Part shown: one piece after another, positions 51,315 to 64,000 of the stretch
Numbering within the stretch: position 1 is the first letter of the stretch
Layout: every line of letters starts with the position of its first letter
From: Thermoleophilales bacterium
GTDB lineage: Bacteria > Actinomycetota > Thermoleophilia > Solirubrobacterales > 70-9
Direction: 5' to 3'
DNA length: 64,000 nucleotides
Assembly: GCA_020636895.1 (NCBI GenBank)
Contig: JACJWZ010000001.1
Span: 1,041,001 to 1,105,000, forward strand
Made by a program: the position numbers and the translations under genes
The notes under the pieces: model-generated
What the model was told of the DNA's origin: nothing
Seen by the model: the letters and a program-made list of their open reading frames with translations, nothing else
Databases searched by the model: none

Positions 51315-51337
51315 TACGGTAGACGAACATGTGTTCG
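51315..51337 (+). promoter_or_regulatory. -10 element and LexA-box-like palindrome over the imuB start codon
   Basis: TACGGT (51315-51320) lies 8 nt before ATG 51329. CGAACATGTGTTCG (51324-51337) is a 14-bp dyad (13 of 14 positions symmetric except the central pair) and matches the actinobacterial/Bacillus SOS box GAAC-N4-GTTC exactly. The ATG is the central part of the box, so LexA bound there would block a leaderless start. Confidence 0.75.
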
Positions 51338-52585
51338 CTTTCAGCCTCCACGGCGTTCACGGGCGCCGCACTCATCCCGCGCTTCTCGCTGCTGGCGGCC
51401 ATCGGGGGCCGAAGGGATCTGCTCGGCGAACCGTGCGTCCTCGCGCCCCGGCCGGGCCACGAGCAGGTGGTCGGAGAGACGAGCGGCGCTGCGGAGGCGT
51501 TCGGGATCAGGCCCGGGATGCCGGTATCGGAGGCGCTTGGGCGCTGCCCCAGCCTGGCCCTCGTCCCACCGGACCCGGGCAGGGCCGCAGCGGGATGGGA
51601 GCGGATGCTGCGCTCCCTCGAGGGGATCGGCGCCGAGGTCGAAAGCGACCGGCCCGGCGAGGCCTTCTTCGCCATCGATGGGCTGCGTTCTCTCTGGGGG
51701 GCGCGTCGCGAGGACGTCCTCGCCCGCGCCGCCCGCGCGATCCACGAGGCCGGCGGCGCGGCGAGGGTGGCCGGCGCGGCGACTCGCTTCTGCGCTTTCG
51801 CGGCCGCGAGTACGGCACCGGCTCACCGCCACGGCCGCAGCCGGGCGCCCAGGGTGGTCCGCAATGGGGGTGAGAGCGACTTCCTCGCCCCGTTGCCGGT
51901 GGCGCTGCTCGACGGGCGCCTGCGAGCCGAGAGGGGCGACGCCGGCGGCCGCCTCGTCGTGACGCTCGAGCGGCTCGGGGTCGCGACGCTGGGCGAGCTC
52001 GCAGCCCTCCCCCGGGTTGCGGTCGCCGACCGCTTCGGCGCCCTCGGCCTACGCGCCCAGGAGCTCGCCTCGGGGTCCGATACGCCGCTGCGCCCGCGCC
52101 GCCCCCACGAGGAGCTCGTGCAGGCGATCGGCCTGCCCGAGTCCGCCTCCGGGATCCAGCTCGACCGCGCGCTCGACCTGCTGATCGAGCGGCTGATCGC
52201 CGACCGGAGACGCCGCGGCCGGGCGATCCGCTCGCTGCGGATCGAAGCGCGGCTCGCGAGCGGCGGCAGCTGGACGGCGCGGGCAGCGATGCGAAGCGCG
52301 AGCGCCTCGCCCGAGCGCCTCGCCCTCGCACTGCGCCCGCGGCTCACGGAGCTGGCCGCTCCGGCCACGGCGCTCGCGCTCCACGCGCTCGAGCTGGCGC
52401 CGGCGGGTGGCGAGCAACGCCCCCTCTCTCCTGATCCCGCCGAGCGGCGGCGCGAGCGCCTGGCCGAGGCGGTGCGGCAGGTGCGGGCCGCGGCGGGCCG
52501 CGACGCGGTCCTGCGGGTGCTCGAGGTCGATCCGGGCTCGCGGATCCCGGAACGATGGGCGGTGCTGGCGCCCTACAACGAATGA
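51329..52585 (+). CDS. imuB: ImuB-like catalytically inactive Y-family polymerase
   Basis: 418 residues. The N-terminus (ALIPRFSLLAAIGGRRDLLGEPCVLAP) is the Y-family palm with the catalytic Asp missing, then FGIRPGMPVSEALGRCP and the finger/thumb parts; the C-terminal little-finger region and a long tail follow. ImuB is the beta-clamp-binding hub of the SOS mutasome, working with ImuA/ImuA' and DnaE2; it is not itself a polymerase. ATG 51329 is the only upstream start (a TAG precedes it in frame), giving 12 extra residues before the conserved start. It overlaps the next gene by 4 nt. Confidence 0.88.
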   Translation: MCSLSASTAFTGAALIPRFSLLAAIGGRRDLLGEPCVLAPRPGHEQVVGETSGAAEAFGIRPGMPVSEALGRCPSLALVPPDPGRAAAGWERMLRSLEGIGAEVESDRPGEAFFAIDGLRSLWGARREDVLARAARAIHEAGGAARVAGAATRFCAFAAASTAPAHRHGRSRAPRVVRNGGESDFLAPLPVALLDGRLRAERGDAGGRLVVTLERLGVATLGELAALPRVAVADRFGALGLRAQELASGSDTPLRPRRPHEELVQAIGLPESASGIQLDRALDLLIERLIADRRRRGRAIRSLRIEARLASGGSWTARAAMRSASASPERLALALRPRLTELAAPATALALHALELAPAGGEQRPLSPDPAERRRERLAEAVRQVRAAAGRDAVLRVLEVDPGSRIPERWAVLAPYNE

Positions 52586-52811
52586 GCGAGCCGCTCTATG
52601 CACCCCGCCCCGCCCACGTCCGCCTCGAGGGCGGGCGCCCCGCGGCGGTCAACGGCCGCCGCGTCGAGTTCGTCCGCGAGGAGTGGCTGGTCGAGGATCG
52701 CTGGTGGTCGACCGGGCCGCTGCGCCGCCACTACCTCGAGCTCGTTATCGAGGGCGGCCGCTGCATCGTCGTCTACCGCGACCTCGCCGGCGGCGGCTGG
52801 AGCGAGCAGCG

Positions 52812-52815
<4 letters not shown>
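52582..52815 (+). CDS. 77-residue protein between imuB and dnaE2 (DUF6504-like)
   Basis: A small protein with many aromatic and charged residues, RRVEFVREEWLVEDRWWST, then HYLELVIEGGRCIVVYRDL, a beta-rich pattern resembling the DUF6504 proteins found near ImuB/DnaE2 genes in Actinobacteria; family assignment is from memory and moderate. It overlaps imuB (ATGA) and dnaE2 (ATGA), so the three are translationally coupled. The place of ImuA/ImuA' in the cassette is taken by this gene, but its function is unknown. Confidence 0.75.
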
Positions 52816-56312
<3,497 letters not shown>

Positions 56313-56358
56313 GCCCCGCCATGACTTCCCTGCAAATCGCCGCATTTCACGTTGATTC

Positions 56359-56408
56359 TGCAAGATCTCTTGCACGAACACTTGTACGTCCGGCACCATC
56401 CATACCTT
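56359..56408 (+). promoter_or_regulatory. palindrome pair and -10 element upstream of the small gene at 56416
   Basis: TGCAAGatctCTTGCA (56359-56374) is a perfect 6-bp dyad. Next to it CGAACACTTGTACG (56375-56388) matches the SOS box GAAC-N4-GTTC except for one base (GTAC). TTGTAC (56382-56387) inside the box could be a -35, and TACCTT (56403-56408) a -10, 7 nt before GTG 56416. Confidence 0.5.
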
Positions 56409-56415
56409 CGCCACC

Positions 56416-56694
56416 GTGAACAGCAGACAGCATCAGATCAAGCACCGCACCAACCGCACCCGCGGCGCCGATTCCGTGCTCAACCGGATCGCCGACCGCA
56501 TCGACCTTGCCATCGACGTCCTCACGCTCGGCCAGTACGGGCTCGAGCAGGTCCCCGCCGCAGAGGCGGGTTCCTGCAGGACCGACCGCCGCAAGCACTC
56601 CCGCCGCAAGGGCGGCTCCCGCAGCCGCGGCGCTTGCGATTCGGCGCCGGCGACCACCTGGGACTGGCCGGCGCGGCGCGCGGCGTCGCGCTGA
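56416..56694 (+). CDS. 92-residue basic protein, possibly SOS-linked
   Basis: Not recognised. An N-terminal helical part (SVLNRIADRIDLAIDVLTLGQYGLEQV split at Asp) is followed by a strongly basic tail rich in Arg, Lys and Ser (RTDRRKHSRRKGGSRSRG) and two Cys. Third codon positions are nearly all G/C, which supports real coding. GTG 56416 lies 7 nt behind TACCTT, next to a near-consensus SOS box and 100 nt after dnaE2. DNA binding is suggested by the tail; an SOS-related role is inference from the operator and place. Confidence 0.6.
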   Translation: MNSRQHQIKHRTNRTRGADSVLNRIADRIDLAIDVLTLGQYGLEQVPAAEAGSCRTDRRKHSRRKGGSRSRGACDSAPATTWDWPARRAASR

Positions 56695-56713
56695 GCCCTC
56701 CCTCCCGCTTTGC

Positions 56714-58258
56714 TCAACCGCGACTGGGCGTCGCCAAGCGCGTCGGCTGGGTCCGACCGCGCAGTTCGACCTCTTCGCCCTCGTTCCAGCGATCGCGCTC
56801 ACCGGCGCTCGCCGCACCCAGAGCCATCGCCGAGGCGAGCACGCTCTCGCCGCGCTCCTTGGCGAGGTCGCAGAGACGCGACGCCTCGTTGACGGCGTCG
56901 CCGATCACCGTGTACTCGAACCGCTTCGCGGCGCCGATGTTGCCGGCGACCACCTCGCCATAGGAGACGCCGATCCCGGCCTCGACACCCTCGAGCTCCG
57001 ATGCCAGATGCCGCGCCATCTCCCTTCCCGCCGCCAACGCCGCCCCGGCGGGGTCGTCGAGCTCAGCGGGGGCCCCGAACACAGCCAGAGCCGCATCGCC
57101 CTCGAACTTGTTGATCCAGCCACCGTGGGAGTCCACCGCTTCGACGACGACGCCGAAGAACTCGTTGAGGAGGTCGACGACCTCGGTGGGCTCGCGACTC
57201 GCGGCCAGCTTCGTCGACGCGGTGAGATCGACGAAGAGGATCCCGACCTCGAGCACCTCGCCGGCGAACTTCCCATCGCGCTGCACCGCCTCACGCGCCA
57301 CGTCCTCACCGACGTGGCGGCCGAAGATCTCCTGGATCCGCTCACGCTCGCGGAGGCCACCGACCATCTCGTTGAACCCGCTCTGCAGCATCCCGAGCTC
57401 GCTGCCGTCGTAGACCGGCACCTCGACGCCGAGGTTGCCCTCTGCCACCTCGGCGACGGCGTGGCGAACCGAGACGATGGGATCAGCCGTCACCCTCGCC
57501 GAGATGAAGGTGGCGAAGAACCCGACCAGCAACGCCGTCGCCGTCAGCGCAAGCACCGCGACGGCGAGCTGATCCGTGCTCAGGTCCTGTCCGAGGAGAG
57601 TCGAGATCCCGAGAATGGCCAGGCCGAGCATCGGCACCCCCGAGGCAAGCCCCCAGGTGAACATCGTGCGCGCCGCCACCCCCGGAAGCGCCGGATCCTC
57701 CAGCGGCCGCGCGGCGAGCGCCCGCGCCGAGACGGGCCGGAGCAGCCACTCCGTGAGCAAGTAGGCGATCTGAGCGGTGGCGAGTCCGGCCAGCAGCACC
57801 GTCACGAACACGCGGGCGCCGAGCTCGAGGGAGTAGATCGCGTTGAAGCCGCCGAACAGGAAGGACGCCAGGAGCCACCCGACGCCGACGCCGAAGGAGA
57901 CGCTCAGCGGCGCGCGCAGCAGCGAGAGCTGCTCCTCGGCGGTGGGTGGTCGGCTCCTCTCGTTCTCCACCCAGTGGCGCCCCGGCCCCACCTTCCGCAA
58001 GGCCCATCGCATCCCGAGCAGCGCGGCGAGCGCCACGTAGGAGCACGCGAGAACGAGGTTGGCGATCGTCGGGGCATCGCCGCCGGTGGGGATCACCCAG
58101 ACCAGCAGCGAGAAGACGATCGCCGTGCCGGCGACATTCGCGGTGAAGATCGCGAATGCCGTCAGCCAGCGGAACGCGCGCAGGACGGTGCGCTCACTCG
58201 GCTGCGCCAGCCGCGAAACCCGGTGCAGGCGCCGCCGCGTCACGCCGGCGACGCTCAC
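56714..58258 (-). CDS. membrane class III adenylate/guanylate cyclase with HAMP domain
   Basis: 514 residues. About six membrane helices (about 25-290) lead to a HAMP domain (about 300-350) and a cyclase domain. Metal-binding Asp are in GILFVDLTAST and NKFEGDAALAVFGAP, and the YTVIGDAVNEASRLCD block is intact, so it should be active; substrate specificity (ATP or GTP) is not certain, though the Lys and Asp pattern resembles adenylate cyclases of the Rv1318c/Rv1319c/Rv1320c/Rv3645 group. The start is GTG 58258, overlapping the peptidase stop by 4 nt. Confidence 0.9.
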   Translation of the reverse strand: MSVAGVTRRRLHRVSRLAQPSERTVLRAFRWLTAFAIFTANVAGTAIVFSLLVWVIPTGGDAPTIANLVLACSYVALAALLGMRWALRKVGPGRHWVENERSRPPTAEEQLSLLRAPLSVSFGVGVGWLLASFLFGGFNAIYSLELGARVFVTVLLAGLATAQIAYLLTEWLLRPVSARALAARPLEDPALPGVAARTMFTWGLASGVPMLGLAILGISTLLGQDLSTDQLAVAVLALTATALLVGFFATFISARVTADPIVSVRHAVAEVAEGNLGVEVPVYDGSELGMLQSGFNEMVGGLRERERIQEIFGRHVGEDVAREAVQRDGKFAGEVLEVGILFVDLTASTKLAASREPTEVVDLLNEFFGVVVEAVDSHGGWINKFEGDAALAVFGAPAELDDPAGAALAAGREMARHLASELEGVEAGIGVSYGEVVAGNIGAAKRFEYTVIGDAVNEASRLCDLAKERGESVLASAMALGAASAGERDRWNEGEEVELRGRTQPTRLATPSRG

Positions 58259-59475
58259 CGTGGCCCATCCGCGAGCCCGGCGTCCACGGCAGCGGCGATC
58301 CCGCGTGCAGCGCGCAGGGTGCGCCTGACGCCGCCGAGGTCCACGTTCGCGACCGTGTCGGAGGGGCGGTGCAGGTTCGGGATGAACCCATCCTGGACGC
58401 TCAGGGTCAACGCTCGGCCGCCGCGAGCATGGACGGGGCTGGAGTCGTACGTGAGGCCCGCGGGCGCGTCCTCGGACGCCATCCTCAACCCGGGCTCGGC
58501 TCGCGCGACCGATTCCGCTGCGGCGATCAGGCCGGGGTCGGCATCCCACCTGGCGATCACTCCCTCGCGCCGCAGGTAGCGAACCGATCCGGACCCCCCG
58601 ACGTTGTCGACGTTGAGGAACAGCCACCCCTCGGTCTCGTGTTCGCGGAGGAACGCCCTCGCCCCCAGCGTTCCTGCCTCCTCGCAGCCGGTGAGGCACA
58701 CGACTACCCGCGTCGATGCGAGCGGCTCCGCGGCGAGCTCCGCGGCGAGCGTGGCCACCACCGCCACCCCGGAGGCGTTGTCGTTGGCCCCGGGTACGTC
58801 GACCCCTCGCCGCTCTCGCTCGCCGAGCACGCCGAGGCCGCCGAGGAGGACCGCCCGCGCAAGCCGGAGCGCACGCCGCAGGTTCGGGCTCCTGCCGGAG
58901 AGCGGTTCCCCGAGCGCCCCGGCCACGATCATGGCGCTGTTGAGCCCGATCCAGGTGTTCATCCAGCCGACGAGGCGGGGGTGGAACATCAGCCCGCTTC
59001 GCGAGGTGTCGACGTGGGCCATCAGGCAGAGGGTGCGCTCGGCGGTCCCGCTGGGCTCGATCGTGGCGACGACGTTCTGGGACGGCCGACGCGAGAGCAG
59101 GTCGCTGAGCGGCGCGAAGCGGAGCGAGCCCTCCGTTGCGAGCATCCCCGCGGCGAGGGCTGCGAGCCCCGCCCTCAGCCGGCGCAGGCGCCGAGGCAGA
59201 AGCTCGGGTGCTACGGCCGTGCCCACCGTGATGGCGAACGGCAAGGCGAAGCTGGAGTAGCCGCGAAAGGCCTCGAGACGGGCGTCGACGCCGAGGCGGC
59301 TCAGCCCCTCTGCGAGGACCTCGGCGGCCCGCCTCTCCGCCACCCCGGTCGGCCGTCGCGGGCCGATGTCGTCGGCGAGCAGGCTGATCCAGAGAAGCAA
59401 CTCCGCCTCCTCGGAATCGACCACCCGCGCGGCTCCAGGCCTCTCGCCGATGCGGGTGGGGTGCGGCTCGGGCAC
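58255..59475 (-). CDS. M28-family zinc peptidase
   Basis: 406 residues. All M28 co-catalytic zinc ligands are visible: LMAHVDTSRSG (His, Asp), VPGANDNASGVAV (Asp), TGCEEAGTLGARAF (Glu pair), LNVDNVG (Asp) and LHRPSDT (His). Two hydrophobic segments in the middle (about 75-110 and 170-190) suggest it is membrane-linked. Members act as aminopeptidases or carboxypeptidases. Start GTG 59475, 8 nt behind TAGCAT. It is translationally coupled to the cyclase gene. Confidence 0.87.
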   Translation of the reverse strand: MPEPHPTRIGERPGAARVVDSEEAELLLWISLLADDIGPRRPTGVAERRAAEVLAEGLSRLGVDARLEAFRGYSSFALPFAITVGTAVAPELLPRRLRRLRAGLAALAAGMLATEGSLRFAPLSDLLSRRPSQNVVATIEPSGTAERTLCLMAHVDTSRSGLMFHPRLVGWMNTWIGLNSAMIVAGALGEPLSGRSPNLRRALRLARAVLLGGLGVLGERERRGVDVPGANDNASGVAVVATLAAELAAEPLASTRVVVCLTGCEEAGTLGARAFLREHETEGWLFLNVDNVGGSGSVRYLRREGVIARWDADPGLIAAAESVARAEPGLRMASEDAPAGLTYDSSPVHARGGRALTLSVQDGFIPNLHRPSDTVANVDLGGVRRTLRAARGIAAAVDAGLADGPR

Positions 59476-59483
59476 GATCGGTG

Positions 59484-59489
59484 ATGCTA
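59484..59489 (-). promoter_or_regulatory. -10 element (TAGCAT) of the M28 peptidase-cyclase pair
   Basis: TAGCAT on the minus strand ends 8 nt before GTG 59475, suggesting a leaderless transcript. The remaining 190 nt to the MFS gene hold no supported gene. Confidence 0.45.
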
Positions 59490-59683
59490 AGGGCGATGGA
59501 GGTGCTTCGCAGGGGAGCGAAACCGCGACGTGGCGGCGGCTTCGCGGCCGGGTTCGGCGCTGGTCTCGCCGGTGGGCGAGTTCGACGCCCAACCCGGACA
59601 GACCGCGCGGGCCGGCCATTGCCGCCGACCCCGCCAACCCAGCGCCGAGCCTGACAAGCTGCATCAATGAGGTTGGGTAGAAG

Positions 59684-61048
59684 TTGACGCCACCGCCTTT
59701 GCAGGCGAGGTTGCGTGTCCCCGCCCTCGCCCTCTCCGTCGGCGTCGTCCTCGCCGATTCCTCGATCGTCACTCTCGGGCTCCCCGATGTGATGCAGGAG
59801 TTCGACGGGACGGTGTTCGGCGTCTCGTGGGTGCTGACCGCGTTCAACCTGGTCCTCGCCCTGGCGATCATCCCCGCCGTCCGCTTCGCGAGGACGACAG
59901 CGCCCCAGCGCGGATGGGCGATCGGTCTCGCCGTCTTCAGCATCGCTTCCGCCCTCTGCGCCTCGGCCGGATCGGAGGCCATCCTGATCGCGACGCGCGT
60001 CGTGCAGGCGCTCGGAGGCGCCCTCACCGTCGCCTGCGCAATCGAGATGCTCGCCCGGCTTCGTGGCAGCCACGAACGCGCCGTACCGGTCTGGGCGGCC
60101 GCCGGCACGATCGGTGTCTCCGTCGGCCCCGCCGCCGGAGGCCTCCTGACCGAGCTGCTCTCGTGGCAGGCCATCTTCTGGGTGCAGCTGCCGATGTTGT
60201 TGCTGTTGCCGCTGGCGGCCATGCGCAGCCCCGGTCCGCCCGAGCCCGGTCCGGAGGGCCAGGCGGATCTGCGGCCCGAAGTCGCCCTGGCCCTGCTCTC
60301 AGCCGGACTGACCGCGGCGTTGTTCCTGCTCGTCGTCCTCCTCACCGAGGGCTGGGCGCTGAGCCCCCTCGCCGCCGCCGCCACGGTCTCGGCCATCCCG
60401 ATCGCCGCCTACGCCGCGCGCTGGCTCATCCATCGCGCGGGGCCACCGCTCTCGGCCGCGCTCGCCGGCGGCATCGCCGTCACCGGCGGCCTCGCCGCCC
60501 TCGGGGTACTCCCCGGGGCCTCCTGGGCGCTGACGCTGCAGCCGCAGATCCTGATCGGGGTCGGACTCGCGCTCGCGCTCCCCGTGCTCACGCTAGCCGC
60601 CGTCGGCGGTCACGATCCGCATGGAAAGCGGGCCGCGACCACCATCGCCGCCCGTCACGCCGGCATCGTCGTCGGCATCGTCGCGTTGGCCCCCGTGCTC
60701 TCCTGGCAGCTCGACACGCAGCGCGAACGCGCGCAGGATTCGAGCGCGGCCCTGCTCCTCGACGCTGAGATCCCGACCGAGACGAAGGTGGCACTGGGCG
60801 AAGCGATCGCCGAGCAGATCTCCAAGGCCGACGGCAGGCTCCCGCAGGTGGCTCCAGCGTTCGACGCCGTCACGCCGCCCGCGGAGAACGCGGAGGCTTA
60901 CGACGAGCTCGAAGCCGATGTGCAGGACCAGATCGAGCGCGGCGCGACCAACGCCTTCAGCCTCCCCTTCCTGGGGGCTGCCGCCTTCGCCCTTCTCTCC
61001 CTGATCCCGATCGCGCGGCTTCGCGCCACCAACGAGAGGGATCTCTGA
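59684..61048 (+). CDS. MFS transporter, DHA2-like
   Basis: 454 residues with 12-14 predicted membrane helices. The first helices and loops (LADSSIVTLGLPDVMQEF; GVSWVLTAFNLVLALAIIP; GWAIGLAVFSIASALCASAG) follow the DHA2 drug:H+ antiporter pattern; a large outer loop of about 75 residues before the last helix is unusual. Exported compound unknown. The start is TTG 59684. The next gene begins 1 nt after its stop, so the two form an operon. Confidence 0.82.
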   Translation: MTPPPLQARLRVPALALSVGVVLADSSIVTLGLPDVMQEFDGTVFGVSWVLTAFNLVLALAIIPAVRFARTTAPQRGWAIGLAVFSIASALCASAGSEAILIATRVVQALGGALTVACAIEMLARLRGSHERAVPVWAAAGTIGVSVGPAAGGLLTELLSWQAIFWVQLPMLLLLPLAAMRSPGPPEPGPEGQADLRPEVALALLSAGLTAALFLLVVLLTEGWALSPLAAAATVSAIPIAAYAARWLIHRAGPPLSAALAGGIAVTGGLAALGVLPGASWALTLQPQILIGVGLALALPVLTLAAVGGHDPHGKRAATTIAARHAGIVVGIVALAPVLSWQLDTQRERAQDSSAALLLDAEIPTETKVALGEAIAEQISKADGRLPQVAPAFDAVTPPAENAEAYDELEADVQDQIERGATNAFSLPFLGAAAFALLSLIPIARLRATNERDL

Positions 61049-61049
61049 G

Positions 61050-61598
61050 ATGCCACCCCGTCTGCGCGCCCCGCTGATCGCGTTCGCTGCTTCGATCGGG
61101 CTCATCGGCGTCTACCTCGCGTTCGGCGGGGCCTCTTACGACCCCGCGAAGGTCGCGGACCCTTGCGAGCAGCGCGCGTCCGCGACCGATCCGAACCGGC
61201 CGCTCTTCGAGTCGATCGCCCTCTCGGCGCTTGATGGAGCGGCATGTGATCTCGGCGTCACGCGCGAGGAGCTCGCCATCGCCCTGACGGACGAGGACTC
61301 GACGCAGCAGTTCGCCGAGGCCCACGACATCAGCGAAGACGACATCGAAGACGCCGTGAGGGCCGGCCTCATCCGCGCCGTTGACGATGCCGCGGCCGCC
61401 GGCCGCATCGATGGCCTCGACGAAACCCTGCTCAGGCAGCTCGCCGAGCATGCGCCCGTCGGTGCGCTGATCGCGGCGCTCCAGGCGATCTCGGACGACG
61501 ACAGCGTCCAGGGCCTTCTCCAGCAACTCAGCGGCCTTCAGGACGTCAAAGTCCCGTCCCTGCCGAGTCTGGACGACCTCAACAACCTCCTGCCCTGA
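61050..61598 (+). CDS. 182-residue membrane-anchored protein of unknown function
   Basis: A single N-terminal membrane helix or signal (APLIAFAASIGLIGVYLAFGG) precedes an acidic, mainly helical domain (about 35-165) with no recognised family; RAVDDAAAAGRIDG, DETLLRQLAEHAPVGAL and similar helical stretches give it an Ala/Asp/Leu-rich look. Two Cys (about 39 and 66) are in the outer part. It follows the MFS gene by 1 nt, so it may be an accessory of that transporter, but this is only context. Confidence 0.65.
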   Translation: MPPRLRAPLIAFAASIGLIGVYLAFGGASYDPAKVADPCEQRASATDPNRPLFESIALSALDGAACDLGVTREELAIALTDEDSTQQFAEAHDISEDDIEDAVRAGLIRAVDDAAAAGRIDGLDETLLRQLAEHAPVGALIAALQAISDDDSVQGLLQQLSGLQDVKVPSLPSLDDLNNLLP

Positions 61599-61625
61599 CA
61601 TCGACGTTCGGCCCCAGAACGACGA

Positions 61626-61657
61626 CGAGCCGCATGGCACAAGGCTCATGCGGCTCG
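61626..61657 (-). terminator. hairpin at the end of the rRNA operon
   Basis: CGAGCCGCATG (61626-61636) and CATGCGGCTCG (61647-61657) form a perfect 11-bp stem with a 10-nt loop, between 5S rRNA and the convergent gene at 61050. On the minus strand it is followed by a T-containing stretch (TCGTCGTTCT). It is the likely rrn terminator and may serve both directions. Confidence 0.8.
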
Positions 61658-61661
61658 AGAT

Positions 61662-61677
61662 CGGTCTAAGAAGACCG
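61662..61677 (-). other. second hairpin, overlapping the 3' end of 5S rRNA
   Basis: CGGTCT (61662-61667) and AGACCG (61672-61677) with a 4-nt loop. The last bases of 5S are inside the stem, so it may act in 3' end processing or pause before the main terminator. Confidence 0.4.
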
Positions 61678-61788
61678 GCGGCGACCTACTCTCCCAGGCG
61701 GTTTCCCACCAAGTACCATCGGCGCTGAGGGGCTTAACGGCTCTGTTCGGAATGGGAAGAGGTGTATCTCCCTCGCTATTGCCACCGA
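61674..61788 (-). rRNA. rrf: 5S ribosomal RNA
   Basis: On the minus strand a 115-nt sequence begins near TCGGTGGCAATAGCG and ends near GTAGGTCGCCGCCGG; these ends pair as helix I. The internal conserved block CCGAACAGAGCCGTTAAG matches loop B/helix III of bacterial 5S. The ends are set to within a few bases. It follows 23S by about 107 nt and is followed by the two hairpins. Confidence 0.93.
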
Positions 61789-61894
61789 AATCAACCGGGA
61801 CCGCGCGGGACGCGCGCCGGCGAACCGGCCTGCGCCCCACCGTCCGGCGGGGCTTGAAAACTGCACGCGGGCCAATCAGAAGAGGTATAGAAAA

Positions 61895-64000
<2,106 letters not shown>

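Noticed and set aside
51171..51328. Riboswitch or attenuator upstream of livK
   Set aside because: The 158-nt gap shared with imuB holds no recognisable aptamer, T-box or attenuator stem pair; only a Shine-Dalgarno and the short overlapping frame.
59496..59654. Small plus-strand frame between the peptidase and the MFS gene
   Set aside because: Third codon positions are not biased to G/C as in the true genes, no start signal precedes it and no family is recognisable.
56714..60073. Single 1119-residue minus-strand protein
   Set aside because: Only the part from 56714 to 58258 is a real protein (cyclase). Upstream of the GTG at 58258 the frame is a shadow of the M28 peptidase, which is in another frame and overlaps by 4 nt.

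Overview
The window is high-GC (about 70%) bacterial chromosome with short intergenic gaps, many GTG and TTG starts and ATGA/GTGA overlaps between neighbouring genes. Gene content (FtsR/GarA-like pair, SepF, FadD15-type ligase, DnaE2/ImuB mutasome, Asp-type MurA, Rv1318c-type cyclase) points to Actinobacteria. The partial 23S rRNA lacks the roughly 100-nt domain III insertion seen in most Actinobacteria, which fits a deep branch such as Thermoleophilia (Solirubrobacterales); this placement is inference.

Layout. 1-6.2 kb: end of an unknown gene, a two-helix K+ channel, a molybdopterin oxidoreductase, a secreted zinc metalloprotease, a PaaI-type thioesterase and a divergent membrane protein joining a sigma-region-4-like helix-turn-helix to an RskA-like domain. 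6.3-12.8 kb (minus): GNAT, proS, pgsA, then a promoter and a regulatory set (RsiG-like c-di-GMP-motif protein, zinc-ribbon FHA protein, FtsR-like MerR), an SRPBCC protein and an AGPS-like flavoprotein. 12.9-26.6 kb (minus): the classic rpsB-tsf-pyrH-frr-uppS-cdsA-dxr-rseP-ispG-proS array, split between rseP and ispG by fadD, an HD-GYP protein and two secreted proteins. 26.7-32.2 kb (minus): rluA-lspA-yggT-proC-sepF-yggS-pgeF-cca, the usual division-cluster flank without ftsZ. 32.2-33.7 kb: a membrane-anchored beta-propeller.

33.7-42.3 kb (minus): murA-hisZ-hisG-hisD-hisB-[secreted glycosidase]-hisH-hisA-[93-aa protein]-hisF. The short HisG with HisZ shows the two-subunit ATP phosphoribosyltransferase; hisC, hisE and hisI are not here. 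42.3-44.0 kb: HD phosphohydrolase and an alpha/beta hydrolase with a Gly-rich repeated tail. 44.0-44.7 kb: a non-coding stretch with several dyad elements. 44.7-51.2 kb: TfoX-N protein, a divergent isocitrate/isopropylmalate dehydrogenase-like enzyme, and a branched-chain amino acid ABC system (livHMGF, with livK convergent across a perfect hairpin).

51.3-56.7 kb: a translesion-synthesis operon imuB - 77-aa protein - dnaE2, with a LexA-box-like palindrome on the imuB start codon, followed by a small basic-protein gene that carries a near-match to the same box. 56.7-61.6 kb: membrane class III adenylate cyclase, M28 peptidase, MFS transporter and a small anchored protein. 61.6-64.0 kb (minus): hairpins, 5S rRNA and the 3' two thirds of 23S rRNA, truncated by the window end.

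A recurring feature is a TAnnnT -10 hexamer 6-8 nt in front of the start codon at 13 gene heads, which indicates widespread leaderless transcription. No CRISPR array, insertion sequence, prophage or tRNA gene was seen.
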